Assembly: GCA_964644045.1 (NCBI GenBank)
Contig: CAZXUK010000001.1
Coordinates: 1 to 64,000 of the forward strand
Length of the DNA stretch: 64,000 nt
DNA from: JAIOTG01 sp964644045
GTDB lineage: Bacteria > Patescibacteriota > Patescibacteriia > Patescibacteriales > JAGXOH01
Reading direction: 5' to 3'
The stretch's first letter is position 1. Each line of letters starts with the position of its first letter. Shown here piece after piece: positions 6,736 through 15,255 of this stretch. Under the pieces are notes generated by a model. That model saw only the letters and a list, made by a program, of their open reading frames with translations. It was not told where the DNA came from and did no database searches. A program made the translations under genes and the position numbers.

Positions 6736-7809
6736 TTACTTTAGTTCTTTTTTAAACCAATCCACCCAAGGGATTTGAGAAGGATTTACATTATTCAGGA
6801 TACCCAAATAAAAAGACAACCAAGAGCCGAATTGTAAGACCCGAGCACACTGATTTAGGCGAGATCCTTTTTCTGTTTTATAATCCAAAACTTTAATTCC
6901 GTTTTTCTTTGCTACTTGTTTGGTTAGCTCGCTTCTTTTTTGCACCCGAGGATGATATTTGTCCGAGTCCAAAAATAAAAACACTAAATTCTTCTTGTTG
7001 GCTACGGGATGAGAAAGACTTTCCAATAAATAATGGTTAAGCTCGGGCAAACTTAGGTAATCGGCAAAATTTTTGGAATTCTCGCAAAACTGATTACGCA
7101 GAGTGTGAAGATTGCCTTCTAAAAATTCCGCTCCCACTAAAATAGGGATTTTGCCTTTCAACTCTTGAGCTATTTTTTTAGCCGGATTTTTTTGGCTCTC
7201 GCTCTCAGGACGAAAAATAAAATTATCATCCCGCAACTTTTTGATTATAGACTCCGCTTCTTTTTCATCTAAATTCAGCAGTCCCGCTTTTTCCAAGAGA
7301 ATTAAGAGTCCGAAAATGGAATAGCCCAAACCGATCCTGGGCTGTTCTGAGGGATTATGCAGAGGTTTAAAAATAAATCCGGGAATATTGTCTTTGATCA
7401 TTAATTTCTCCAACTTATTTTTTTCGTGACTGGAAGTAATGCCCATGATCTTGGCTCCGCTTTTTTTTACTTTTTCATAAACACTTAAAGGCTCCTCGGT
7501 ATTACCGGAATAAGAAGAGATAATATACAAGGTCTTCCGGTCTACATAACCGGGCACTTCATATCCCGGAACTATATCCAGGGGAGCTTTAAGCTTATCA
7601 GCCAAACAAGCTTTAATGATCCTCCCTCCCAAATTAGACCCCCCCATGCCGTTCAAAACGATTTTTCTAACTTGGGTGTGTCCTTCGGGAATTCGGACTA
7701 AAGGCGCATCTTCTCTGACTTGTCTGATCTGCTCCGGCAGTAAACCGATTGATTCAGCCACCAGACCCGGATCCATTTTATAAATTTTTTTAGTATTGTC
7801 TAAATTCAT
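6736..7809 (-). CDS. Bifunctional phosphoglucose/phosphomannose isomerase
   Basis: The protein interconverts glucose-6-P or mannose-6-P and fructose-6-P and belongs to the single-protein PGI/PMI family with two SIS domains. The first SIS domain has GMGGSNLGGRI and the sugar-phosphate loop ISSYSGNTEEPLS. The C-terminal half has the conserved EFLEGNLHTLRNQFCENSK stretch and SHPVANKKN. I start at the ATG at 7809 (357 aa) because MNLDNTKKIYKMDP aligns with the usual start of the family. A longer GTG start at 7869 would add 20 residues that overlap repeat-derived sequence. It is the only glycolysis/gluconeogenesis isomerase seen here and could work with ppsA metabolically. Confidence 0.85.
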   Translation of the reverse strand: MNLDNTKKIYKMDPGLVAESIGLLPEQIRQVREDAPLVRIPEGHTQVRKIVLNGMGGSNLGGRIIKACLADKLKAPLDIVPGYEVPGYVDRKTLYIISSYSGNTEEPLSVYEKVKKSGAKIMGITSSHEKNKLEKLMIKDNIPGFIFKPLHNPSEQPRIGLGYSIFGLLILLEKAGLLNLDEKEAESIIKKLRDDNFIFRPESESQKNPAKKIAQELKGKIPILVGAEFLEGNLHTLRNQFCENSKNFADYLSLPELNHYLLESLSHPVANKKNLVFLFLDSDKYHPRVQKRSELTKQVAKKNGIKVLDYKTEKGSRLNQCARVLQFGSWLSFYLGILNNVNPSQIPWVDWFKKELK

Positions 7810-7972
7810 AGGTTTAATTACAAATTCACAAATCTTGTCACACCTGTCCACCTTGGGCGGAAATATCACAAATTTGTTTTTACATTTTATAATATTAGTT
7901 TAGCAAAAGGTAATTATAATTTCAATTGATCTCTGACTTTGCTTTAAAAAGAAAAAGTGCTAAAATAATAAT

Positions 7973-8212
7973 ATGAAAGATTTAATAAAAACAACTAACA
8001 AAAAAATCAACGGCCTGATTTTAACCCTGTCCGCCACCGGACTGTTTTTGGTTATTCTGGCAATTCTGATTATTGTTACCCAATTCCTCCTGCGCTGGCT
8101 GGTAGGAATAGTTATTCTGGCCATTGCTTTCAGTTTTTTTTATTCCGCCTACCGCATCTGCAGTTTAAAAAAGGAGGCTAAGGAATTCTTGAAAAAATGG
8201 GGTATAAAATAA
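7973..8212 (+). CDS. Small two-helix membrane protein
   Basis: I recognise no family. The 79-residue product has a lysine-rich N-terminus, two long hydrophobic segments (about 14-37 and 41-60) and a basic C-terminal tail. A TTGCTT...TAAAAT promoter-like pair ends only six bases before the ATG, so the message may be leaderless. It stands alone between divergent pgi-type and T-box/glyQS transcription units. Confidence 0.6.
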   Translation: MKDLIKTTNKKINGLILTLSATGLFLVILAILIIVTQFLLRWLVGIVILAIAFSFFYSAYRICSLKKEAKEFLKKWGIK

Positions 8213-8341
8213 ACTCTTTAAAAAGCAGAATATCATTTATATTTTTAACAGCGAACAAGATTCTATAGCTGTTTAAAAAAATAATCTGGTGATTTTTATT
8301 TAAATTTAGAGCATAATCAATGTACAAGTCCATGAACATAA

Positions 8342-8370
8342 TTGACACTTATTAAAGTTTTCTGTACTAT
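8342..8370 (+). promoter_or_regulatory. Promoter of the T-box/glyQS unit
   Basis: TTGACA (8342-8347) and TACTAT (8365-8370) have the ideal 17-base spacing. The predicted start is at about 8376, just where the first leader hairpin begins. The 130 bases before it (8213-8341) show nothing else. Confidence 0.7.
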
Positions 8371-8375
8371 TTTAA

Positions 8376-8590
8376 TAAAGGGAGATTGGCACCCTTTAGG
8401 ACAATTAAATAATTAAGGTGGTTTCGCCAAAGGTATGGGCTGATATTGTTTAATCTTTAGGATTAACCGGGCAAGCCCGCCTTCTCCGCCAATCAGCGGA
8501 TTCGGCGAGACAAAGCTAGATGGAACCGCGGGGAAAATCTCGTTCTAGCAATCTAAAAAATTTTGGATTGCGGGAACGGGATTTTTTTAA
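8376..8590 (+). promoter_or_regulatory. T-box riboswitch leader controlling glyQS
   Basis: The leader has the T-box core TGGAACCGCGGGG (8521-8533) bracketed by the antiterminator helix GCTAGA (8515-8520)/TCTAGC (8544-8549). The 3' strand of that helix is shared with a competing terminator. The terminator pairs AAATCTCGTTC...GCAATC (8535-8553) with GATTGCGGGAACGGGATTT (8566-8584), followed by a T run. Uncharged tRNA-Gly would stabilise the antiterminator and switch glyQS on. The leader is short (about 215 nt), like known glycine T-boxes. The first hairpin (8376-8398) shows GGC, a glycine codon, in its loop at 8388-8390. I cannot tell whether that is the specifier, because the full stem I is not resolved by eye. 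Confidence 0.85.
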
Positions 8591-8772
8591 ATTTAAAAAC
8601 TTTTTTTAAAAAATGAATTACCAACCTTTGGCCTGATTAGCGCGACTTAAGGGAACAATCACCCTCAGGATCAACCCCGCAAGGTAATAAACCGTAAATC
8701 AAATTAAACTAACAAACCCCGTCCATCTCCTCTCCTTGATAAGTGGAGGATCAAGAAGGGGTTCTCCTAAAT

Positions 8773-10152
8773 ATGTCTAAACAAAACGAAAACTCTAATA
8801 AAATGGAAAAGATTATTTCCCTTTGCAAAAGACGGGGCTTTCTTTTTCCTGCTTCGGAGATCTACGGCGGTCTGGCTAACTCCTATAGTTACGGACCTTA
8901 CGGAGTGGAATTAAAGAACAATCTTAAACAACTCTGGTGGAAAAAATTCGTTAGCGAGAGAAGTGACGTCGTGGGTATAGACGGCCCCATTCTGCTTCAC
9001 CCCAAAATGTGGGAAGCTTCCGGTCACACCACCGGCTTTAATGACGCTTTAGTGGATTGTAAAAAATGCAAGAAAAGATTTCGGGCCGATCATTTGGTGG
9101 AAGAGGTAACCGGAGAAGACTTGGAAGGGGAAAATAAAAAAATGGAAAAGGCTATTAAGGAAAATAAAATCAAATGCCCGGAGTGCGGCGATTTTGATTG
9201 GAGCGAGGTTAAAAAATTCAATCTTATGTTTCAAACCGAGATGAACGGAATTGAAGAACCGATTTACTTCAGACCGGAGACAGCCGGAGCTATTTTTATT
9301 GAATTTAAAAATATATTGGATTCCATGAGGGTAAAATTGCCTTTTGGAGTCGCTCAAATCGGCAAGGCCTTCCGCAACGAAATCGTAGCCGGAAATTTTA
9401 TCTTTCGCCTAAGAGAATTTGAACAAATGGAAATTGAATATTTTATTCATCCGAAGACTAAATGGGAACCGATTTTTAAAAATTGGCTTGAACTTATGGA
9501 AGAATTTGTCCAGGAAGCGGGGGTAGAAAAAAAAGATTTAAAACGCAACGAACATCCACCGGAAAAACTCTCTCACTATTCCCGAAAAACCGTGGATATA
9601 GAGTATAAATTCCCTTTTGGATTTAAAGAGCTTTATGGTCTTGCTCACCGCGGTGATTTTGATTTAAGTCAACACTCCAAATATTCCCGGGAGAACCTGG
9701 AATATTATGACCCGGAAACCAAGGAAAAAGTGGTTCCCCATGTACTTGAACCTTCTTTTGGTTTGGATAGAACCATTCTGGCAACCCTACTGGCCGCCTA
9801 TAAAGAAGAAAAAGTGGAAAAAGAAACCAGGATAGTAATGAAATTTCCCAAAAAAATCGCGCCTATTAAAATCGCGATCTTCCCGCTTCTGAAAAACAAA
9901 CCCGAATTGGTTAAAAAATCTCAAGAGATTTTTGAGAATCTAAAATATAACTACACTTGCGAATACGACGAAGTAGGCAGTATTGGCAAAAGATACCGCC
10001 GCCAAGATGAGGTGGGGACACCTTATTGTATAACCGTGGATTTTGATACCCTGGAAAAAGATAATACCGTAACTGTCCGCGACCGAGACAGCATGAAACA
10101 AGTTAGGATAAAAATTGAAGAACTGGAAAACTATTTTGCCGAAAAACTATAA
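8773..10152 (+). CDS. glyQS: Glycyl-tRNA synthetase, single-chain (alpha2) type
   Basis: This class II synthetase charges tRNA-Gly. It has GYLANSYSYGPYG-like sequence near the start (GGLANSYSYGPYG) and a zinc-finger insertion with CKKC and CPEC at about residues 95-150. Motif 2 lies around FRNEIVAGNFIFRLREFEQME, the motif 3 region is EPSFGLDRTILA, and a C-terminal anticodon-binding domain closes the protein. At 459 aa it fits the dimeric single-chain family. I use the ATG at 8773. A GTG at 8743 would begin inside a repeat-derived hairpin of the family found in tsaD, and AAGGGG (8756-8761) can serve the ATG. The T-box leader is upstream and a strong terminator downstream, so it is a single-gene unit. 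Confidence 0.95.
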   Translation: MSKQNENSNKMEKIISLCKRRGFLFPASEIYGGLANSYSYGPYGVELKNNLKQLWWKKFVSERSDVVGIDGPILLHPKMWEASGHTTGFNDALVDCKKCKKRFRADHLVEEVTGEDLEGENKKMEKAIKENKIKCPECGDFDWSEVKKFNLMFQTEMNGIEEPIYFRPETAGAIFIEFKNILDSMRVKLPFGVAQIGKAFRNEIVAGNFIFRLREFEQMEIEYFIHPKTKWEPIFKNWLELMEEFVQEAGVEKKDLKRNEHPPEKLSHYSRKTVDIEYKFPFGFKELYGLAHRGDFDLSQHSKYSRENLEYYDPETKEKVVPHVLEPSFGLDRTILATLLAAYKEEKVEKETRIVMKFPKKIAPIKIAIFPLLKNKPELVKKSQEIFENLKYNYTCEYDEVGSIGKRYRRQDEVGTPYCITVDFDTLEKDNTVTVRDRDSMKQVRIKIEELENYFAEKL

Positions 10153-10161
10153 AACAAATTT

Positions 10162-10196
10162 AAAAGGCCGTTTCTTTTTTAGAAACGGCCTTTTTT
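10162..10196. terminator. Terminator shared by convergent glyQS and secreted-protein gene
   Basis: A perfect 14-bp stem AAAAGGCCGTTTCT/AGAAACGGCCTTTT has a 5-base loop and continues into a T run. Confidence 0.85.
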
Positions 10197-10235
10197 GGAA
10201 AAATATCCTAAGTCAAGCTATGAAAAAAATCTGGC

Positions 10236-10871
10236 TTAATTTTGAAACATAGGACAATTACCACAACCCAAGCTTTTGTCTTTCATTGCCTTGCCTTTTC
10301 TTTCTTTGCTCATACCCAAGCTATCTTTAATTTTGCTCGCTTTCTCAAAATTACCTTCCTGTCTCAAATTATGAACTTCTACCAACTTTTCAAAATCTTC
10401 TTGAGATAAACCCTGAACAAACGGGCGGTCTGATTTTAAATTTTTCCAAGATTCATAATCACCGGTTTCCAGGGCCTGCCACATTTTTTCTCTGGTTTCC
10501 GAATCCACACCTTTACCGTTTTTATAGAGTCCTCCTCTTTGAAAACCTTGATTAAGCCCCAGCTCTTCCCGGATTTCGCGAGCGCCTTCCAGGTCGCCTT
10601 GCTCGACCAGCTTATGCGCCTGAGCGAATTTGGCAAAATTTTCCTCTGTAACCACCTCGGCAACTCTACCTCGGTCTCCCATTAACTCTTCCCAGGCCCG
10701 GTAATTACCCTCCTCCAAAGAGGTTTCCATGGCTTTATGTCTTTCCGGGGAATAATTCGGCCCCTGAACTTCGGGATTCCCTTGGTAGGCATAACTGGCT
10801 CCGGCGATTCCGACTACGGCGATTAAAGCCACTAAGGCAGCCGCGCCGGTAATCATTTTTGAATTTGTCAT
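10236..10871 (-). CDS. Exported protein with two helical repeats, ECF operon
   Basis: I do not know the family. The 211-residue protein has a signal peptide or anchor at residues 7-29. Two homologous units follow at about 45-105 and 125-185. Each has a (E)GNY/GDY-x-W-x-x-L helix, an EE/QEDFxK helix and a final E/S-x-x-L-G turn. The tail is basic and ends with GCGNCPMF, a CxxC pair that could bind metal. It is the last gene of a three-gene run with an ECF sigma factor and a membrane protein. It is probably the regulated output or a ligand of that system. Confidence 0.75.
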   Translation of the reverse strand: MTNSKMITGAAALVALIAVVGIAGASYAYQGNPEVQGPNYSPERHKAMETSLEEGNYRAWEELMGDRGRVAEVVTEENFAKFAQAHKLVEQGDLEGAREIREELGLNQGFQRGGLYKNGKGVDSETREKMWQALETGDYESWKNLKSDRPFVQGLSQEDFEKLVEVHNLRQEGNFEKASKIKDSLGMSKERKGKAMKDKSLGCGNCPMFQN

Positions 10872-10974
10872 ATTTTTATAATTAGTTATTAATCTATTTA
10901 CCCGGGATATTTTAGGCCTTCTAATCTTTATTACGCCGGACAGTCTTAATTTCTTTCACGGCCAAAAATTTTTT

Positions 10975-11718
10975 CTATCGAAAAGACTTAAAACTCCCGG
11001 AACGATGCTCGGATTTAAAAGCAGGGGCGGTTTTAAAAAGTTTAATGTCCCTGGCCTGAAAACAATCCTTGCCTGTTTTTCCTATTATTTTAACCGAATT
11101 ATTAAAACCTTCTTGAATATGCGGGCATTGGGAAAGTTGGGGACATTCCACACACCAATTTTTATTATTAAAATCAAGTAAATAAAATTTTTGCGGGCTT
11201 TCCACTTCCAAAACCCTGCCGGCTAAAAGTCCTTTTTGGGGACGATTCCACATTTTACATCTGCGCTCCAAGGTTTCTTTGTAAAAAGGGATTTTCCGGC
11301 TAAAAACATTATTTATAGGCTCGCTTAAGCCCGCCGCATACAAGCCACCGCCCAGAAAAACACTGATCAATAAACTTAAAACCAAAATTTTTCCCAGACT
11401 CAATAAATATCCTTTTTTGGTATGTTTTAAATTGTAATAAGCCGAAACAATAAAAAAAGCCAAAATTATCAGCCAAAAATAGGGAAGAGTGGCCAAAAGA
11501 AAGCCTGAGAAATTCCCGGAAACATACTGATATAAATCCCAATCATTATTAACCACCATATGAAAGATTACCGAAACCGCCAGACCTCCGATAATCAAAG
11601 AAATTCCGAACAAAGTCCAAACGGTATAATCCTTAAGCAAAAACTCCCATCTGGGCCTGGGCTTGAGATGATCCTCTTTAATTTTCCGAAAAATTTTTTC
11701 ACTGATTTTTTTGGTCAT
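10975..11718 (-). CDS. Membrane protein, probable anti-sigma partner
   Basis: The 247-residue protein has a basic cytosolic N-terminus of about 30 residues. Three or four hydrophobic segments follow (about 33-55, 70-95 and 107-128). A roughly 115-residue extracytoplasmic domain rich in cysteine comes last (ERRCKMW, WCVECPQLSQCPH, DCFQA). Its start lies 4 bases after the sigma factor stop, so the two are translationally close. A membrane protein encoded directly after an ECF sigma is commonly its anti-sigma factor. No zinc-binding HxxxCxxC anti-sigma motif is visible at the N-terminus, so that role is inferred from position only. The cysteines could sense redox or metal. Confidence 0.7.
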   Translation of the reverse strand: MTKKISEKIFRKIKEDHLKPRPRWEFLLKDYTVWTLFGISLIIGGLAVSVIFHMVVNNDWDLYQYVSGNFSGFLLATLPYFWLIILAFFIVSAYYNLKHTKKGYLLSLGKILVLSLLISVFLGGGLYAAGLSEPINNVFSRKIPFYKETLERRCKMWNRPQKGLLAGRVLEVESPQKFYLLDFNNKNWCVECPQLSQCPHIQEGFNNSVKIIGKTGKDCFQARDIKLFKTAPAFKSEHRSGSFKSFR

Positions 11719-11722
11719 ATTT

Positions 11723-12310
11723 TTAAAATTTCATTTTCATATCCCGGGCTTGTTCCCAAAAATTATTTCTTCCTCTTTTTAGTAGAGTGGCGACAGTTCC
11801 CAAGGGCTTTTTTAAAATATCCGCTATTTCCTTATAATCCTTCCCTTCTAAATATTTCAAAACCAAAACTTCCCGGTATTTATTATCTAATCGCTTTAAA
11901 ACCTTATCAATATTTTCTTTAAGAAATTTATAGTCCAATTCCCCGGCCAAATCCAATTCAGACTTCAATCTGTTTAAAAGTTTTTCATTTTCTTCCGCTC
12001 CCAATCCGTTGTAATAAACTTTATTTTTACGAAAATGACTGAAGGTTTCATTTCTCGTAATTCGGTAAATCCAAGCGGAAAAACTCAAACTCTTGTCAAA
12101 AGAGGCCAAGTTGCGGAAAACTTTTATAAAAACTTCCTGCAAAACATCCTCGGCTTCATCCCGATTAATGTGGGAAATCTTGGTAATAAAATTCAACAAG
12201 CGATTTTCATACCTTTCCATTAAATAAAAGAAGTAGTCCTCGTTCTTCAGGCTTAAACGAACCAAACTACTGTCATCCCGTTCACGGCATTTTTGAGGAG
12301 TTTTCTCCAT
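11723..12310 (-). CDS. ECF-type RNA polymerase sigma factor
   Basis: The protein (195 aa) has region 2 around YENRLLNFITKI...EAEDVLQEVFIKVFRNL...FSAWIYRITRN. A linker follows, then region 4 with YREVLVLKYLEGKDYKEIADILKKPLGTVATLLKRGR, a helix-turn-helix for the -35 element. There is no region 1 or 3, as expected for group IV sigma factors. It heads an operon with a membrane protein and an exported repeat protein. It starts 45 bases after rlmN on the same strand. Such factors usually drive their own operon, but I could not define a target motif. Confidence 0.9.
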   Translation of the reverse strand: MEKTPQKCRERDDSSLVRLSLKNEDYFFYLMERYENRLLNFITKISHINRDEAEDVLQEVFIKVFRNLASFDKSLSFSAWIYRITRNETFSHFRKNKVYYNGLGAEENEKLLNRLKSELDLAGELDYKFLKENIDKVLKRLDNKYREVLVLKYLEGKDYKEIADILKKPLGTVATLLKRGRNNFWEQARDMKMKF

Positions 12311-12355
12311 ATCTTTTTTATACGAAAAAAATAATCAAAAACTTTCAATCTAAGC

Positions 12356-13351
12356 TTATTTTTTGCCGGCTAACTGGCCGCAGGCCCCGGCTATATCTCG
12401 GCCCTGACTGACTCTTTGGGTCACTTGAACGCCCTCTTTTCCCAAAATATTTCTAAATCTCTTTATGCGACCCGCCTCCGGAGCCTTAAATTCTCCGACA
12501 AAATTACAAGGGATTAAATTAACCAAATAAAGTTTCTGTTTCATTAATCGGGCCAATTTTCGCGCCTCTTCTTCCGAATCATTAAAATCTTTGATTAAAA
12601 GATACTCAAACATAACTTTACGGTTGGTTTTGTCTATATAATAATCAACCGCTTCTAAAACTTGCTGAATTTTATATTTTTTATTAATCGGAATTATTTT
12701 TTCTCTAAGCTCATCCGTGGGAGCATGCAAGGAAACAGCCAAATTAACCTCCAGGCCCTCCCGAGCCATTTTTCTAATCCCTTCAGTAATTCCAATAGTG
12801 GAAATAGAGATGCGTCTGGCTCCCAAATTAAAAGTATCTTTACTATTTAAAAATCTTATTGCCCCCCAGACATTTTCATAATTAAGGAAAGGTTCGCCCA
12901 TACCCATAAAAACCACATTACTTACCTTTTTGCCTTCGGTCTTTAAAATCCGAGCAAAAAACAATACTTGCTCCACTATTTCCTCCCAATCTAAATTGCG
13001 CTCAAAACCGGCCCCGCCGGTAGCACAAAATTTACAACCCAGAGAACACCCTACTTGAGAAGAAACGCAAACCGTATTTCTTTTGTCCCGATGGCGCATT
13101 AAAACCGCTTCTATTTTTTCTCCGTCTTTTAAAGTAAAAAGGGCTTTAAAAGTATCTTTTCGAGAAGATTCAAAAATTTCTCCCCGTATATTCAAACTCG
13201 AAACTTGAGACAATTTTTCTCTTAAACTTTTGGGCAAAGTGGTAATTCCGTTCCAGTCCGAAATCAAATCAACAAAAAGAGCTTTTTCCAATTGCCGCCG
13301 CCTATAATTCGGTTCTGAGTTTAAAATTTTAAAAATCGCTTGTAAATCCAT
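12356..13351 (-). CDS. rlmN: 23S rRNA/tRNA adenine-C2 methyltransferase RlmN
   Basis: This radical SAM enzyme methylates A2503 of 23S rRNA and A37 of some tRNAs. The cluster motif CSLGCKFCATG is at about residues 103-113. GMGEP, SISTIG and SLHAP follow in order, and the C-terminal GACGQL carries the second catalytic Cys that forms the methyl-protein intermediate. The length (331 aa) is slightly short but complete. The N-terminal helical domain (residues 1-80) is present. The GACGQL context and lack of resistance-type features favour RlmN over Cfr. Confidence 0.92.
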   Translation of the reverse strand: MDLQAIFKILNSEPNYRRRQLEKALFVDLISDWNGITTLPKSLREKLSQVSSLNIRGEIFESSRKDTFKALFTLKDGEKIEAVLMRHRDKRNTVCVSSQVGCSLGCKFCATGGAGFERNLDWEEIVEQVLFFARILKTEGKKVSNVVFMGMGEPFLNYENVWGAIRFLNSKDTFNLGARRISISTIGITEGIRKMAREGLEVNLAVSLHAPTDELREKIIPINKKYKIQQVLEAVDYYIDKTNRKVMFEYLLIKDFNDSEEEARKLARLMKQKLYLVNLIPCNFVGEFKAPEAGRIKRFRNILGKEGVQVTQRVSQGRDIAGACGQLAGKK

Positions 13352-13597
13352 AAAAAATATTAAGTAAAAAAAAGAATAACATTTTTGTTTTAAAAATAAA
13401 AGAACCGCAGTCTTTATTTTTAAAACTTGCGGCCAAACAATAAAAAACGGAAATTAAAGTATATTTTGCTGAGTTAGCTTTTTTCTCTCTTCTTTTTCAG
13501 TTTTTCTGCCCTTCCCTCCTCTTTTTTTACTTGATCATTCGGCTTTTTAAACGAATATCTTTTTTCGGCTCATACCTCTGTCTCCTTTTTTGATTTA

Positions 13598-14014
13598 TTA
13601 TTTTCTGTTTTTTTCTATAATAACCCTCCAGGAATCCTTGGTTCCTTTAATGGGGATTTTTCTGAAACTACCCAAGTCCAATAAATGACGATCGCTGGAA
13701 ACTATTAGATCCGCTCCTCCCGCCCAAGCGCACGCCAAGAATTTATCATCTTCCGGGTCTTCCGCGATAACCCGCAAGCGGGGAGGATTTTTTATCTTAT
13801 TTTTTTCTTTAAAAATTTTGTTCCACTCCAATTTCTTTCGATTGGCTGAACGACTAATATTGCTCAGAATATACTCGGCTTCTTTTTTAATAGCGTCACT
13901 CCATAATATTTCGATCTCTCCTTGCCGGGATAAATTAATTATTCGAGCGGCAAAACTTTTTTTATTAAAAAGGTGGGCAACCAAAAGATTGGTATCTATT
14001 ACTATCTTAAGCAT
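13598..14014 (-). CDS. PIN-domain protein (predicted RNase)
   Basis: The 138-residue protein begins with MLKIVIDTNLLVAHLFN, the first acidic PIN motif. It continues with an E at the second position (AIKKEAEYIL) and DPEDDKFLACA plus SSDRHLL, the remaining acidic residues. This is the layout of single-domain PIN nucleases of the VapC or COG1569 type. No antitoxin-like small gene lies beside it. It starts 4 bases after holA on the same strand, so it may be cotranscribed with a replication gene. Toxin function is not supported here. A 246-base gap (13352-13597), T-rich and without clear signals, separates it from rlmN. Confidence 0.85.
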   Translation of the reverse strand: MLKIVIDTNLLVAHLFNKKSFAARIINLSRQGEIEILWSDAIKKEAEYILSNISRSANRKKLEWNKIFKEKNKIKNPPRLRVIAEDPEDDKFLACAWAGGADLIVSSDRHLLDLGSFRKIPIKGTKDSWRVIIEKNRK

Positions 14015-14018
14015 TGTT

Positions 14019-15050
14019 TTAAACTCTTAAAAGAAATAAATCCAGATCAACTCGCGAATCACTTTGACCGGATTTCCAAAGATAATCCATTTCCACTAAA
14101 GAATTGAGGGATCTTTTTAATTTAATTAAACTAAATTTTCTTGCTTGATTAATGCCCTTTTGAACCACAAAGGGGTGAAGGCCCAGACTGCTGATCATTT
14201 TACGAGAGCTTTCTCCTTCGTCTAAACATTGTCGGATTTGCAAGAGTATTTTGATCTGCCGAGTGATCATATTAAGAAGATAATATTCATTAACTCCGGC
14301 TGAATATTGTTTTTCCAATAAATTAACTGCCAAAGAATAATTTTGATTACTAATAGCGTCGGTTAGGGCAAAAATATCCTGATCAAACAGGCCCTCCACC
14401 AACTCTTCCACCTCTTCGGGTTCTACTGTTTGGCCGGCATCAGCTCCCTGGCCTTTTTTATAATAAATCAATTTGTTTATTTCTTGGTTCAATTGCCATA
14501 AATTATTACCCACCAAGCTAATCAAAAGCTCGCAAGCTTTAGTGCTTATTTCTCCTCCTCGAGATTTAAACTCTTCCCGAACCCATTTATTAAGCTCGGT
14601 ATTGGACAAAAGAAAAAATTCCTGACTGAATTTTTGCGAATTCAAAAATTCAAACCAAGCCCGCGCCTTTTTGCTCAAAGGTTTTTCTCTGCCCACGGAA
14701 TCGATCATCAATATTTCGGTTTTAGCTCCTTTTCTTTTGCTTTTGATCCGCGGCTCCCAAAAAATTACGGTATTATCGGTCTCTTCTTTTTGAGTACGAA
14801 AATATTCGGAAAGCTCTGAAAGCTGAGGATTTTGAAAAGTATTTTTCAAAACAATCATTCTTTTATTTCCGGAACTAAAAAGAGAGGAGGCGCTGATTTT
14901 TTCCTTTATTTCGGATAAGTCGGCTTCAGAACCATCCAAAAAACTGATACTATCCTCGCCTCCGCCGATCTGGGTTAAAAATCTTTTTTTTAGCTCTTGG
15001 ATCTTTCGATTGGCCCGAAAAGTATCCTCGCCGTAAAAAAATATAAACAT
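14019..15050 (-). CDS. holA: DNA polymerase III subunit delta
   Basis: The protein (343 aa) is the clamp-loader delta subunit, which opens the beta clamp. The N-terminus MFIFFYGEDTFRANRKIQEL is the usual start. A degenerate AAA+ fold with ELNKWVREEFKSRGG and LLISLVGNNLWQLNQEINKL follows, then the FALTDAISNQNYSLAVNLLEK lid and a helical collar domain to the end. There is no functional Walker A, as expected for delta. It is the first gene of a two-gene run with the PIN protein. The upstream 200 bases hold no gene. Confidence 0.9.
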   Translation of the reverse strand: MFIFFYGEDTFRANRKIQELKKRFLTQIGGGEDSISFLDGSEADLSEIKEKISASSLFSSGNKRMIVLKNTFQNPQLSELSEYFRTQKEETDNTVIFWEPRIKSKRKGAKTEILMIDSVGREKPLSKKARAWFEFLNSQKFSQEFFLLSNTELNKWVREEFKSRGGEISTKACELLISLVGNNLWQLNQEINKLIYYKKGQGADAGQTVEPEEVEELVEGLFDQDIFALTDAISNQNYSLAVNLLEKQYSAGVNEYYLLNMITRQIKILLQIRQCLDEGESSRKMISSLGLHPFVVQKGINQARKFSLIKLKRSLNSLVEMDYLWKSGQSDSRVDLDLFLLRV

Positions 15051-15255
15051 TTGATGTTTTTTATTAATTGTTATTTTAAACTTGAAATACTCGGGTCTTA
15101 TTGACTACCGGGCCTCACTATTACCGGACATAAAATTATAATTAAAGTATAACAGCAAACCGCCCCGCGAATCAACAAATATAAATCTACAAATAATTTC
15201 CTGTTGGTCTTTTATACCAAATTTGTTAAAATAAACATATACTTAAACTCATTTT

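Noticed and set aside
13598..14014. Toxin-antitoxin module with the PIN protein
   Set aside because: No antitoxin-like partner lies on either side, and the neighbours are holA and a non-coding gap.
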